64,000 bases of DNA, from positions 186,001-250,000 of the forward strand of contig NZ_JAUNTS010000002.1 in assembly GCF_030538595.1 (NCBI RefSeq), read 5' to 3'. How positions within the stretch are numbered: position 1 is the stretch's first letter; each line of letters opens with the position of its first letter. The stretch comes from Kocuria sp. (GTDB lineage Bacteria > Actinomycetota > Actinomycetes > Actinomycetales > Micrococcaceae). The notes below the pieces were generated by a model. That model saw only the letters and a list, made by a program, of their open reading frames with translations, was not told the origin of the DNA and searched no databases. A program made the position numbers and the translations under genes. Shown here one piece after another: positions 46,512 through 55,670 of the stretch.

Positions 46512-48542
46512 TCATCTCTTGGAGCGGTAGATGAACGCGGCCATGGCGTCACGGTTGGTGGTGTTCATCGGCCGGTAGGTGCCATCCGGCCAGCCCGTGG
46601 TCACCCCGCGGGCAGCAAGCCAGTGGATTTCCCGGTAAAACTGCTGGCCGGGCCGAACGTCCGTGAAACGGGAGGTTGCCGGAGCAGAGTAGGCCGGGGA
46701 GCCTGCCAACCGGTAGAAGATTGCAGCGGTGGCGTCCCTGGTGACCTGGTTGTTGGGTTTGAAGGTGCCATCCGCCCAGCCGCGCATGATCCCGGCTGAA
46801 CGAGCCCAGGTGATCTCCTTGTAGAAGGGGTGAGACGTGGAGATGTCGCTGTAGGGCGAACGTGCAGGCGGTGTGAAGGCCGGTGAACCGGACATACGGT
46901 AAGCCACGGCGGCCATGGCATCGCGGTCAATCTTGTTGAACGGGCGGAAAGTGCCGTCCGGCCAGCCGTTGAGATACCGGTTGTCCCGCACCCAGGTGAT
47001 TTCGCGGACAAACTGGTTGCTGGGGGACACATCCCGGAATGGCCCGGCGGGTTTGACGGAGGCCACGGCCAAGTTGGGTGCCACTTGCAACGTACCCAGC
47101 TGGCCGGTGGAGGTGGACTTCAGCGTGCGCTCAATCTGATCCACGCTCAGCGCAGGATTGGCCTCTTTCATGAGAGCCACGGTGCCTGCCACAAACGGCG
47201 CCGCCATGGACGTCCCGTACTTGTACCCGTAGTTGGGAGTGCCGTAGGTGGTGCTGCCCGAGTTCATGGTGGAAACAATGGGGGCACCGTGAGTCCCGCC
47301 GGGGGCCAACACATCAACGGCGGGGCCCCAGTTGGAGTAGGAAGCGCGAGCGCCGTTCTGGTCCGCAGCGCCCACCACAATGGTTCTGGCGCAGTTGGCG
47401 GGGGGATAGTTGGCGGCATTTTGGTTGGCGTTGCCTGCCGAAACCACCACGGGGATGTTGCGGTTATAGGCGTAGTCAATGGCGCCCTGCATGGTGGCAC
47501 TACATGACCCCAGCAGGTTCAAGGACATGTTGATCACGGTGGCGCGCGTGGGGGCGGTGGATCCATCAACGGTGGCGCCGGCAGCCCAACGAACACCAGC
47601 CACAATGTCTGATTCATAACCGTACGTGCAGGAACCCAGCACCCGTACAGGCATGATGCGGGCATCCCGTGCCACACCGGCCACGCCCAGTCCGTTGTTG
47701 GTGTTGGCTGCTGCAATACCTGCCACATGAGTACCGTGCCAGGTGGCATAACAGCTGGAGATATTGGGGCGATCACCTGGATCAGTGGGGTCGGTATCCC
47801 GGCCATCTCCATCAATGGCAAACGTGCCACCGTGATTGGTCACCATGTCACGGCCCTGTACCAGTTTGCCGTCAAGATCTGGATGCCGGGTGATGCCGGT
47901 GTCCACCACCGCGATCACCTGGCCACGGCCCGTGGCCCCTGACCATGCCGCCGGAACGTTACGTCCCAACACGTTGTACTGCTGCCGCAAGAGTGGATCA
48001 TTGGTGGCTGCGGCCACCGCCAGACGGTCCGGTTCGGCGTACTCCACCCGCGGATCGGCTTCAAGTTCGCTGATCAGCTCATCCTGAGTGCCAACGTCCA
48101 AGGTCTCGGTAAAGGCCATCACGTCCGTACCGTCATCCAAGGTGTTGATGTTCTCCGGAGTCTGGGCCGCGCTCACCCCGGCTTCCTCCGCTACACCGGC
48201 AGATTCCGCGGCTTCTGCCACCACGGCCTCTTTGGCCCCGGTGTCTGTGGCAGGTTCCGTGAACTTGATCATGAGCCGGTCGGTGTCCAGCGTCAGATCA
48301 TGTGGAGAAGCCGGCCCTTGGACGTCTGTGGCCTCCTGTTGGACTGCTTCAATGGCAGACGATGCCTGTGCCTCTGTGATCCCACCATCGCCCGGTTCCA
48401 CGGCAGCCTCTACCGGCTCCACGGGATCGGTGGCATGGGCTGGGTTGATAACGGTCAAAGGGGCCGCCAACAGGGCCACTGTGAGGCCGATGGTGGCTCC
48501 GGGGCGTAAAACGGCGTGTTTGAGCCGGGAAACAGATGGCAT
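46512..48542 (-). CDS. Secreted S8 (subtilisin-like) protease with three SLH-like repeats
   Basis: 676 residues. Sec-type signal peptide (residues 1-38, GLTVALLAAPLTVINPAHA), then a ~150-residue acidic pro-region (MIKFTEPA... to RVEYAEPDR), then the catalytic domain with Asp214 (IAVVDTGI), His272 (WHGTHVAGIAA) and Ser445 (GTSMAAPFVAG), oxyanion Asn in VVSAGNANQN. After about residue 500 come three repeats of ~60 residues with the S-layer-homology pattern FRDV...FVREITWV...GWPDGTFRP...DRDAMAA. The repeats should hold the enzyme to cell-wall polysaccharide. Calcium/pH details cannot be judged. Confidence 0.92.
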   Translation of the reverse strand: MPSVSRLKHAVLRPGATIGLTVALLAAPLTVINPAHATDPVEPVEAAVEPGDGGITEAQASSAIEAVQQEATDVQGPASPHDLTLDTDRLMIKFTEPATDTGAKEAVVAEAAESAGVAEEAGVSAAQTPENINTLDDGTDVMAFTETLDVGTQDELISELEADPRVEYAEPDRLAVAAATNDPLLRQQYNVLGRNVPAAWSGATGRGQVIAVVDTGITRHPDLDGKLVQGRDMVTNHGGTFAIDGDGRDTDPTDPGDRPNISSCYATWHGTHVAGIAAANTNNGLGVAGVARDARIMPVRVLGSCTYGYESDIVAGVRWAAGATVDGSTAPTRATVINMSLNLLGSCSATMQGAIDYAYNRNIPVVVSAGNANQNAANYPPANCARTIVVGAADQNGARASYSNWGPAVDVLAPGGTHGAPIVSTMNSGSTTYGTPNYGYKYGTSMAAPFVAGTVALMKEANPALSVDQIERTLKSTSTGQLGTLQVAPNLAVASVKPAGPFRDVSPSNQFVREITWVRDNRYLNGWPDGTFRPFNKIDRDAMAAVAYRMSGSPAFTPPARSPYSDISTSHPFYKEITWARSAGIMRGWADGTFKPNNQVTRDATAAIFYRLAGSPAYSAPATSRFTDVRPGQQFYREIHWLAARGVTTGWPDGTYRPMNTTNRDAMAAFIYRSKR

Positions 48543-49009
48543 GGGGGTGCATCCTTGGGTGGTGAGGGGGACAGGGACCGGGGGAAGTCCGACTGACTAA
48601 TGTAATTTCAATCAGCACGGACCACTCTACGAAAAATTGGTGCGCTGCGCAGAAGTTGCCCTTGTCCCGGTGTGATCTTTGCCGCTCACTTCCGTGAGTA
48701 CCCGGGCCGTCGTCGTGCTCCCACCTGCGGTCCGCATTCGCCCTCAATTGGTACGCAAAAGACCAAGAATCGTCTCGATCAGTGGCGATTTGCGTACCAA
48801 CTCAGACCAGCTGCGTCGGATTCCATCATCTACGCTCCCAGAACCAGACCCCACAACCACATGTCGCACTTTCACCTAGAACCCCGGGGTACCACGCAGG
48901 CGCCAGCGATTTGTGTAAGATGTCCCGTTGGTGTCCTGTGAGGCACCCGCAACCCAGCGTCATCGTGCCTGGCAAAATCCAGTCACCCAAGAGCCAAGGA
49001 CTATTGCTC
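48543..49009. promoter_or_regulatory. Divergent S8 protease/L31 intergenic region
   Basis: 467 bp without a gene. It holds the second copy of the dispersed repeat (48703-48885) and TAAGAT (48916-48921), a candidate -10 box toward rpmE2 giving a leader of about 82 nt. The protease promoter should lie in 48543-48700, which is AT-richer around 48595-48640. Confidence 0.45.
48703..48885. repeat. Dispersed intergenic repeat, copy 2
   Basis: Matches 17052-17194. The inverted repeat GGTACGCAAA (48750-48759) and TTTGCGTACC (48789-48798) and the 29-base interior spacing are kept, with scattered changes between. About 40 bases are inserted relative to copy 1 before the last block CCACATGTCGCACTTTCACC (48857-48876). 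Confidence 0.7.
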
Positions 49010-49270
49010 ATGAAGAACGATATTCACCCGGATTACCACCCGGTCCTGTTCCGCGATCTGGCATCCGGCAAGACCTTCTTGACCCGCTCCACCGCCACCT
49101 CGGAGAAGACCGAGACCTGGGAGGACGGCAACGAATACCCCCTGATCGAGGTTGAGATCTCCTCCGAGTCTCACCCGTTCTACACCGGCAAACAGCGGAT
49201 CATGGACTCCGCCGGCCGCGTGGAGCGCTTCAACGCTCGTTTCAAGAACTTCGGCAAGCCCTCCAACTGA
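49010..49270 (+). CDS. rpmE2: 50S ribosomal protein L31 type B
   Basis: 86-residue ribosomal protein. The start [20 protein letters not shown] lacks the CxxC zinc ligands of ordinary L31, and the ending [20 protein letters not shown] is typical of type B. Such zinc-free paralogues are commonly induced under zinc limitation by Zur; a Zur box was not identified with confidence. ATG 49010 is chosen as the start of the conserved sequence, with AAGGA about 12 bases upstream. Confidence 0.95.
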   Translation: MKNDIHPDYHPVLFRDLASGKTFLTRSTATSEKTETWEDGNEYPLIEVEISSESHPFYTGKQRIMDSAGRVERFNARFKNFGKPSN

Positions 49271-49341
49271 CACCCGGGTGATGCCACACCAGCAGTCCCG
49301 GTGATGGCCACGTCCTCACCGGGTAGCCAGTAGGCCAGCCC

Positions 49342-49386
49342 ACGACGGCGGTTGCCTCCACATGTGATGGAGGCAACCGCCGTCGT
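49342..49386 (+). terminator. Terminator after rpmE2
   Basis: Inverted repeat with 19-bp arms (49342-49360 and 49368-49386) and a 7-base loop, 71 bp after the L31 stop. Confidence 0.75.
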
Positions 49387-49477
49387 CGTTGGGGTTGTTG
49401 GGTGTGGGCGCGGTGCCCGGACAGCGGGAGACCACCGGGGGATCACCAAGCTCACATCAGGGAGCAGCAGGGTGCCA

Positions 49478-49483
49478 TAGACT
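49478..49483 (+). promoter_or_regulatory. Candidate -10 box of leaderless GH79-like gene
   Basis: TAGACT, 7 bases, ATG 49491; no Shine-Dalgarno sequence. It supports the choice of start. Confidence 0.5.
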
Positions 49484-49490
49484 TGCGGCG

Positions 49491-51398
49491 ATGTTCCCCC
49501 CACGTCCTAGCTATCCCCTGTCCGCTCCGCACCGCGTCTGTCTGACTGCAGTGGGGTTGGTGGCTGCTTTGGTGGTGGCTGGCTGTTCCGATGACTCCAG
49601 CGGCCCGCAGGCACAAGGCACGGAAGCGGCCACACCGCAGCCCTCCGACCCCTGGCCAATGTCTGCCCCGCCGGATGACCCCCTTGCTTGGATTGCGGAT
49701 CAACGCCAGCAGCCCCCTGAACCAAGTGCTACACCCACCGGGACGTCCACGGCCGCTGGTGAACCGGACCTGACCGTGGGAGTTGGTGGGTCAGACACCG
49801 GGTTTGCATACGCGGCAGCCGGTGCGGGCATTTCTTTTGAGGCCACCGATCTCTCCGACGAACGCCTCAGCGCCGACAACCCGGACCTGGTGCGGATTCT
49901 GTCCCAGATGGAGCAGCCCACCCTGCGCTTTGGTGGGAATTCGGTGGACCGCCGGTTCTTTTTCACGGACTCGCAAGAGGCCACCCCCACGGACTGGCCG
50001 CTGCGCCCGGGGGAGCGCATCACCACCGTGACTCCGGATGATCTGCAGCGTTTGGCGGGCCTGGCCGAGGCCACGGACGCTCAGGTGATCCTGAGTGTGA
50101 ACCTGGCCGCAGATGATCCGCAGCGGGCAGCAACCATGGTGCGCTACGCCCACGATGCCCTGGGGGAGCGCCTGGTGGGAGTGATGATCGGCAATGAGCC
50201 CAACGGCTACGCACTGGGAGCCAACAACCCGCTGAGCATCAAGGACTCCTCCTGGGACACGGAAGCCTTTCAGAAGAACTGGGAGGAGTATGTCACCGCC
50301 ATTCGCCAGGACGTCCCAGACATTCGCGTGGTGGGCCCCGGTGCTTACGACGCCGAATGGTGGCGCACCGTGACCGAATCAGGGGTGGCCAACACCACCC
50401 TGGCCGTCCATCAGTACCCGCTGTCCGAGTGCGGAGACCCGCAAGATACGGGCTACCAGGAGGGCAGCGCCCCCACCATTGAGAACACCCTGGCCTCCGA
50501 AACGCGACAGCGAGTGGATCAGCTACTGGGTCGGGCTGTGGAGATGGCTGATCAAGCACAGATGGACACCTGGGTCACGGAAACCTCCGCGTCCTCCTGC
50601 TCTGGTTCCAACGACCTCACGGAGACCCTGGCTGCCGGGCTTTACACCGCCGATTACGTGTTGCGTGCCCAGAGTTTGGGTGTGGATCGCGTGGACTTTC
50701 ATTCGTCCTTGCTGCCTTGCAAGGGAGGTCCGCCCATGTCCGTGGTGTGCTCCTCCGGGACTTTGCAGAATCCTGGCTCAGCCTTTGTACCGCGTACCAA
50801 CGGCCTGGCGCTGGCCACCGTGGGTACCCTGCCCGCCGGACAGTTCCACACCACCACCATCACTGAAGGTGATGCCACGGCTCTCCCCGGTGCACAGGGA
50901 CAGGACGTGGTCAGCTATGCAATCGCCCACCCTGACGGCACCATGTCCATTGTGCTGATCGACTTCCGTGACCCGGCCGATTCCGCGGCACAGCAGGTGC
51001 GGTTGAATCTGCCGAATGAGATCAAAAGTGCTGCCCGAACCACCTTTGGCGGCACGGATTTACGGCAGAACTACCCTGAGACCTCCCTGTTCGATGGCCA
51101 GGGTTCGGGAGCAGGCCAGGGTGCAGGAGCGGGCCAGGGTGCAGGAGCGGGCCAGGGCGCGGGAACCGCCACCCCGGGTGAGGGCCCCACAACAGCGGAC
51201 GCAGATGGGGTGGCCATGGATGTTCGGGGTGCCACCGCCGAGGTGGCCGCCGGACGGCCCTCCGTGGATGGTTACGGCCTTCCGTTGCTCCCGCCGCGAC
51301 TACAGACCGAAGTCAGCGGCGTGTCAGAGGGTGACAGGGTGATGGACACGCTCATAGCGCCCGGTTCGGTGACGGTGATTTCCACTCAGCCTTTATGA
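49491..51398 (+). CDS. Secreted lipoprotein with GH79-like glycoside hydrolase domain
   Basis: 635 residues. Lipoprotein signal with lipobox VVAGC (Cys32), a Pro/Thr-rich linker to about residue 90, then a (beta/alpha)8 hydrolase domain. Clan GH-A features: Asn-Glu acid/base in MIGNEPNGY (Glu236) and a nucleophile in TWVTETSASS (Glu364); LRFGGNSVDRRFFF and HQYPLSECG support family 79 (beta-glucuronidase/heparanase-like). A tail near residues 537-560 repeats GAGQGA. The enzyme probably acts on uronic-acid polymers at the cell surface; it lies just before a polysaccharide locus containing wecC. A short C-terminal domain is unassigned. Confidence 0.8.
   Translation: MFPPRPSYPLSAPHRVCLTAVGLVAALVVAGCSDDSSGPQAQGTEAATPQPSDPWPMSAPPDDPLAWIADQRQQPPEPSATPTGTSTAAGEPDLTVGVGGSDTGFAYAAAGAGISFEATDLSDERLSADNPDLVRILSQMEQPTLRFGGNSVDRRFFFTDSQEATPTDWPLRPGERITTVTPDDLQRLAGLAEATDAQVILSVNLAADDPQRAATMVRYAHDALGERLVGVMIGNEPNGYALGANNPLSIKDSSWDTEAFQKNWEEYVTAIRQDVPDIRVVGPGAYDAEWWRTVTESGVANTTLAVHQYPLSECGDPQDTGYQEGSAPTIENTLASETRQRVDQLLGRAVEMADQAQMDTWVTETSASSCSGSNDLTETLAAGLYTADYVLRAQSLGVDRVDFHSSLLPCKGGPPMSVVCSSGTLQNPGSAFVPRTNGLALATVGTLPAGQFHTTTITEGDATALPGAQGQDVVSYAIAHPDGTMSIVLIDFRDPADSAAQQVRLNLPNEIKSAARTTFGGTDLRQNYPETSLFDGQGSGAGQGAGAGQGAGAGQGAGTATPGEGPTTADADGVAMDVRGATAEVAAGRPSVDGYGLPLLPPRLQTEVSGVSEGDRVMDTLIAPGSVTVISTQPL
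51099..51167 (+). repeat. 18-bp tandem repeat inside the GH79-like gene
   Basis: Units of the form CAGGGTGCAGGAGCGGGC at 51099, 51117 and 51135, with a partial fourth at 51153. It encodes Gly-Ala-Gly-Gln repeats that look like a flexible linker; copy number may vary between strains. Confidence 0.8.
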
Positions 51399-51494
51399 TG
51401 AAACAATCTTTCAACGGTGCCACCGTGTCCTCCCAAGGGCGGACGGTTCCCCGTTGGTGCCAGTTTCCATCCCAGCATCCACAAGGACGTGCCC

Positions 51495-52559
51495 ATGGCT
51501 CGCGACATCCAAGATGATCTGTTCGGCGAATCCCAGCCAGATTCGGCGGCTGCTCCAGAGCGGCGCAAGGGCCGGGGCCGTAAAGTCCTGCTGGGGTTTC
51601 TGATCTTCTTCTTGGTGCTGGTGGTTGGTGTGGTGGCCGCGATCTTCATCTACATCAACTCGTTGAGCCGCAGCTATGACAACAACGTCACCTCCGTGCC
51701 TTCTGCATCTGCCTTCCCAGAGGGCGACCGCCCGGAGGACACGGACAGCACCACCATTCTGCTGCTCGGTTCAGACAAGCGTCCCGAAGGTGGGGGAGAG
51801 CTGGGCCGGGAGGGCGAACGTGCCGATTCGATTATGTTGCTCAACATTCCCGCCGGTGGTGGTGAGGTTTATGTCATGTCCGTCATGCGTGACACCTGGG
51901 TGGACATCCCGGGCGTGGGACAAGGCAAGATCAACTCCGCTTTCCAGAACGGTGGGATGCCGTTGATGGTGGAGACCCTGGAGAGCTACTTTGGCACTCA
52001 TATTGATGAAGTGATGGAAGTGGACTTTGCCGGTTTCCAAGGTGTCACCGATGCCTTGGGCGGTGTGACGGTAGATGTCCCGGAGTCCTTCACCACCAGA
52101 GAAGGTGTTGAGTTCACCGCCGGTCCCACGGAGATGGACGGCGAAACCGCCTTGGCCTTTGTGCGGGAGCGTTACGCCTTCACGGACAGCGACTACACCC
52201 GCGTGGAGAATCAACGGGCCTACATTCGTGCGGTCCTCAACCGTTTCCTGCAACCGTCCACGTTGGCCAATCCCGGCAAGATCTCAGACATTGTGGAGAC
52301 CATTTCTCCGTACTTGACGGTCTCTGAGGGTCTTGATTCCGGTTACATCCGTGGTTTGGTGCCGGAGCTGGTGGGCACCACCAATTCGGATATTCACATG
52401 TTCACGGTTCCCACAAACGGCATTGGTACCTCCGCTGATGGCCAGTCCATTGTGTTGCCGAACGAACAAGCCATGCAGGAAGCCGGGGCAGCCATCAACA
52501 ACGGCACGCTCGATGAGTATTACGCTCAGTACGGCAACGACGACGGGAGCGGCCTGTAG
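51495..52559 (+). CDS. LytR-CpsA-Psr (LCP) family cell-wall glycopolymer ligase
   Basis: 354 residues: ~30-residue basic cytoplasmic N-terminus, one transmembrane helix (about residues 33-57, VLLGFLIFFLVLVVGVVAAI), and an extracellular LCP domain. Family motifs: STTILLLGSDKRP, ERADSIMLLNIPAGGGEVYV, SVMRDTWVDIPGVGQGKINS, FAGFQGVTDALGGVTVDVPE and ALAFVRERYAFTDSDYTRVE; the Arg/Asp residues that bind the pyrophosphate lipid are present. LCP enzymes transfer wall polymers from lipid carriers to peptidoglycan. ATG 51495 starts the charged N-terminus. It heads the polysaccharide locus. Confidence 0.95.
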   Translation: MARDIQDDLFGESQPDSAAAPERRKGRGRKVLLGFLIFFLVLVVGVVAAIFIYINSLSRSYDNNVTSVPSASAFPEGDRPEDTDSTTILLLGSDKRPEGGGELGREGERADSIMLLNIPAGGGEVYVMSVMRDTWVDIPGVGQGKINSAFQNGGMPLMVETLESYFGTHIDEVMEVDFAGFQGVTDALGGVTVDVPESFTTREGVEFTAGPTEMDGETALAFVRERYAFTDSDYTRVENQRAYIRAVLNRFLQPSTLANPGKISDIVETISPYLTVSEGLDSGYIRGLVPELVGTTNSDIHMFTVPTNGIGTSADGQSIVLPNEQAMQEAGAAINNGTLDEYYAQYGNDDGSGL

Positions 52560-52623
52560 CGGCTGCGGCACCGGGTTCACATGATGAATCCGCATTCCGC
52601 GCCGTCCCCGCAGGGTCATGCCC

Positions 52624-53817
52624 ATGAATGTCCTCCTTCTCACACACTCCTACTGGCCGGAGCATTCCCCGCCGCAACGCCGTTGGCAATCGTTGATCAG
52701 GCACCTGCGGCCGCACGGTTGGCAGGTCACCGTGGTGACCCCCGTGGCGCATTACAGTCACGGACCCGACTACAACTCGTCCACACGGGGCAGAGTGTGG
52801 GGGACTCAGTTGGGACCGCTGGGTGAACGAATTCAGCGGGTACCTTTTGTGACTGGGCGGGACAACCGGGTCAGCAAACTGGTGGACCAGGTTTTCACCG
52901 CCGGCGCCTCTCTGCTGCGTGCACTCAGTGGCGCCCGCCCCGACGTCGTCGTGGTGACCGCACCATCCCTACCGCTGATGGCTGCGGGATGGTGGGTGGC
53001 CACCCTGCGGCGCGTCCCGCTGGTGGTGGAAATGCGTGATGCCTGGCCGAATCTGGTGACCGATTCCGGCGTGGCGTTGGGAACGGCGCAGTCGGTGATC
53101 AATCGCGCCGTTGAGTTTGTGCAGAATCATGCAAATACCGTGGTCACCGTGACCGAGGGCTTTGCTGAAACGTTGCGGGAGCGCGGTGTACGCAACGTGG
53201 TGACCATTCGTAACGGGGTACAGCTGGCGCGCACACCCCTGCTGCCTCCCGTGGATGATCGTGACCACCTGGAGGTTCTGTACCTGGGCAATCACGGGGA
53301 AAGTCAACGCTTGGAGCGTTTGATCGACGCCGCAGCGCTGGCCGGTCCTAGGGTGCGGCTCAGCATGGTGGGGCAGGGTTCTCAGAAAGCTGCCCTCATA
53401 GCCCACGCAGCGCACAACGCTGTACCCGTGCGTTTTTTGGACCCGGTCTTCCGTAGGGATGTTTTTGACCTGTATGCACAGGCTGATTCGCTGGTGATTT
53501 CCTTACGCGATGACTGGAAGTCTTTTGAGGCAACCATTCCGTCCAAGACCTATGAGGTCATGTCCGTGGGACGTCACATCACCGGTGTGGTCAGGGGCGA
53601 GGCCGCGCGGGTCTTGGAGGGTGCCGGTGCCGGCGACATCGTGACCGGAAATGCAGCCGATATTGCACAGCTGTGGCGCGCGTTGGCAGCAGACCGGCAA
53701 CGGCTGAACGTCAACGACGCCGGGCGACGGTGGGTTGCGGCTAATGCCGACTACAAAGATCTGGCCAGGCAGTACGACCACGTTCTGCGAAACGTCGTAG
53801 GCAAGGAAGCCGCGTGA
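52624..53817 (+). CDS. Glycosyltransferase family 4 protein
   Basis: 397 residues, GT-B fold. N-terminal MNVLLLTHSYWPEHSPPQRR with donor/acceptor loops, middle PLVVEMRDAWPNLVTDSG, C-terminal nucleotide-sugar site EVLYLGNHGESQRLERLIDA and SFEATIPSKTYEVMSVGRHI, where a Glu of the usual EX7E pair is visible. Resembles WbuB-like transferases. ATG 52624 is placed 8 bases after AGGG; ATG 52618 is an alternative. The stop overlaps the next gene by 4 bp (GTGA). Confidence 0.9.
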   Translation: MNVLLLTHSYWPEHSPPQRRWQSLIRHLRPHGWQVTVVTPVAHYSHGPDYNSSTRGRVWGTQLGPLGERIQRVPFVTGRDNRVSKLVDQVFTAGASLLRALSGARPDVVVVTAPSLPLMAAGWWVATLRRVPLVVEMRDAWPNLVTDSGVALGTAQSVINRAVEFVQNHANTVVTVTEGFAETLRERGVRNVVTIRNGVQLARTPLLPPVDDRDHLEVLYLGNHGESQRLERLIDAAALAGPRVRLSMVGQGSQKAALIAHAAHNAVPVRFLDPVFRRDVFDLYAQADSLVISLRDDWKSFEATIPSKTYEVMSVGRHITGVVRGEAARVLEGAGAGDIVTGNAADIAQLWRALAADRQRLNVNDAGRRWVAANADYKDLARQYDHVLRNVVGKEAA

Positions 53818-55670
53818 GTGCCCGCGGAAAGGTTCCATGGGCCAATCATCTCCGGCTTGTGCTCTCCACCGTGGTTGAGCACTCCGGGACGGACCCCGTG
53901 GTTTTTGCTCTTCAGGTCTCGCGGCGGCTGCCCGCGGGCTTGATGCGGTGCCTGGGCCGTCCGCTGATCCGCAGCACGGGCTTCACACCTGCAATCGGAG
54001 CGGTGGCCTGTCACATTGCAGGCCAGGATGAGCGTTTGGATGATTTGTTGGACGCGGCCAGCAGGACATACGGCCGCTACCGCCAGAAGCGTCGATTGGC
54101 GGAAGTGGCGCTGGCGGTGGATGCCGTGGACCACGCTTTTCGCCTCACCGCTGATCTGCCCCTTGATCTACCCGGTGCCGCCGGTACTCGGGCGCGCCGA
54201 GATTGGTACCTGGGGGAGATGAGCGCCGCCGTCGTGGGTCTGCAGCGGGCCTGGCTGACAGGGGTGGCCACCCGCGGTGAGCAGAACCAGCTTATGCGCT
54301 TGGCTGATGAACGTGCGCAGTTCCAGGGTGTCACCCCCAGCCTTCGGCGAGCCCTGGGGGAGGATTTGTGCGCGTTGGCAGCCACCTACCGTCCGCGTGA
54401 GAACACCGTGGTGCACGTGTTGACCAATTCAGTGCCGCACACCTCCAGCGGTTATGCCCTGCGATCCCATTCCTTGCTCTCCGCCCAGGCTCAACAGGGT
54501 TGGACCGTGCATGCCATGACCCGACCTGGGTACCCCGTTCAAGTGGGCAAACTTGCTGCGGCGGAGGTGGACGTCATTGATGGTGTGACCTATCACCGGA
54601 TCACTCCCGGCCACCTACCCAGCACAGCCACGGGTCGCCTGGAGCTGTTCGCCCAAGAACTCCTGGTGCGGTGCCTCCTGACGCGCCCGGCCGTGCTGCA
54701 CACCACCACTCACTTTGTGAACGCACTGGTGGTTCAGGAAGTGGCCACTGTCCTGGGCATTCCGTGGGTTTATGAAGTCCGCGGTCAGTTGGCCGACACC
54801 TGGGCCTCCCGGCGTCCCCCCGTGGCGGCGACCTCCGAACGCTACCGGTGCTTCACCGCACGGGAAGCGGCAGCGGCCGCTGAAGCCGACGACGTCGCTG
54901 CTCTGGGCGGGACTATGGCCCAACGCATCCAGGAGATCACGGCCGGGCAGATCCAGGCCGGTGACGTCCGCTTGGTCCCCAACGCTGTGGGACCGTTTCA
55001 TGAAGCAGAACCCGAACCCGTGGAAGTGGTCCGGGAACGCCTGAACCTTGGTCGCTGGGGACTGTCCACGGGGCAGTTCTTGGTGGGAAGCGTGACCAGC
55101 GTGGTGGACTATGAAGGATTGGATGACCTGATCCGGGCGCTGCTCCACGTACCAGAGGATATTCACGCGGTGATTGTGGGTGACGGTGCTGCTCGCCCCG
55201 GGTTGCAGGAGTTGGCCAAATCCCTGGGACTGGCGGATCGGGTGGTGTTCGTGGGTCGCGTGAATCAAACCGAAGCCCGGGCATGGCAACGAGCGCTGGA
55301 TGTGTTTGTGGTTCCGCGCCGGGATCGTGTGGTCACCCGCGCCGTCACCCCGTTGAAAATCGTGGAGGCCAGCGCCAGTGAAGTTCCGGTCATCGCCTCC
55401 AATCTTCCGGCCATTGCCGAGACCATTCGGCACAACGTCACGGGGTTGCTGGTGGAACCGGAGAACCCACAACAGCTGGCCGACTCAATCGTCAAATTGT
55501 GGGCGGATCGGGGGATGGGGCATAGACTCGGTCAGGCTGGGCGCCAGGCTGTGTTGACGCATAGAACCTGGTCGGCTGTTGCGGCAGGGACCATTTCCCA
55601 ATACCTGCGTATGGTGACGGCCCGTGATCTGGCCTCAGAACAGGGGACGAGCAGCAGGAGGACAGCGTGA
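53814..55670 (+). CDS. Glycosyltransferase family 4 protein with N-terminal extension
   Basis: 618 residues. The first ~195 residues are helical, Ala/Arg-rich and not recognised. From VVHVLTNSVPHTSSGYALRS a GT-B transferase follows: VDVIDGVTYHRITPG, WVYEVRGQLADTWASRRPPV, VGSVTSVVDYEGLDDLIRAL, and the C-terminal VTPLKIVEASASEVPVIASN with EPENPQQLADSIVKLW. The layout of the GT4 part resembles that of the last gene of the window. Coupled to the upstream transferase and downstream permease by 4-bp overlaps. Confidence 0.88.
   Translation: MSARGKVPWANHLRLVLSTVVEHSGTDPVVFALQVSRRLPAGLMRCLGRPLIRSTGFTPAIGAVACHIAGQDERLDDLLDAASRTYGRYRQKRRLAEVALAVDAVDHAFRLTADLPLDLPGAAGTRARRDWYLGEMSAAVVGLQRAWLTGVATRGEQNQLMRLADERAQFQGVTPSLRRALGEDLCALAATYRPRENTVVHVLTNSVPHTSSGYALRSHSLLSAQAQQGWTVHAMTRPGYPVQVGKLAAAEVDVIDGVTYHRITPGHLPSTATGRLELFAQELLVRCLLTRPAVLHTTTHFVNALVVQEVATVLGIPWVYEVRGQLADTWASRRPPVAATSERYRCFTAREAAAAAEADDVAALGGTMAQRIQEITAGQIQAGDVRLVPNAVGPFHEAEPEPVEVVRERLNLGRWGLSTGQFLVGSVTSVVDYEGLDDLIRALLHVPEDIHAVIVGDGAARPGLQELAKSLGLADRVVFVGRVNQTEARAWQRALDVFVVPRRDRVVTRAVTPLKIVEASASEVPVIASNLPAIAETIRHNVTGLLVEPENPQQLADSIVKLWADRGMGHRLGQAGRQAVLTHRTWSAVAAGTISQYLRMVTARDLASEQGTSSRRTA

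Noticed and set aside
51099-51167. Short CRISPR-like or minisatellite array
   Set aside because: The units are 18 bp, uninterrupted by spacers and in frame, encoding a Gly/Ala/Gln linker.
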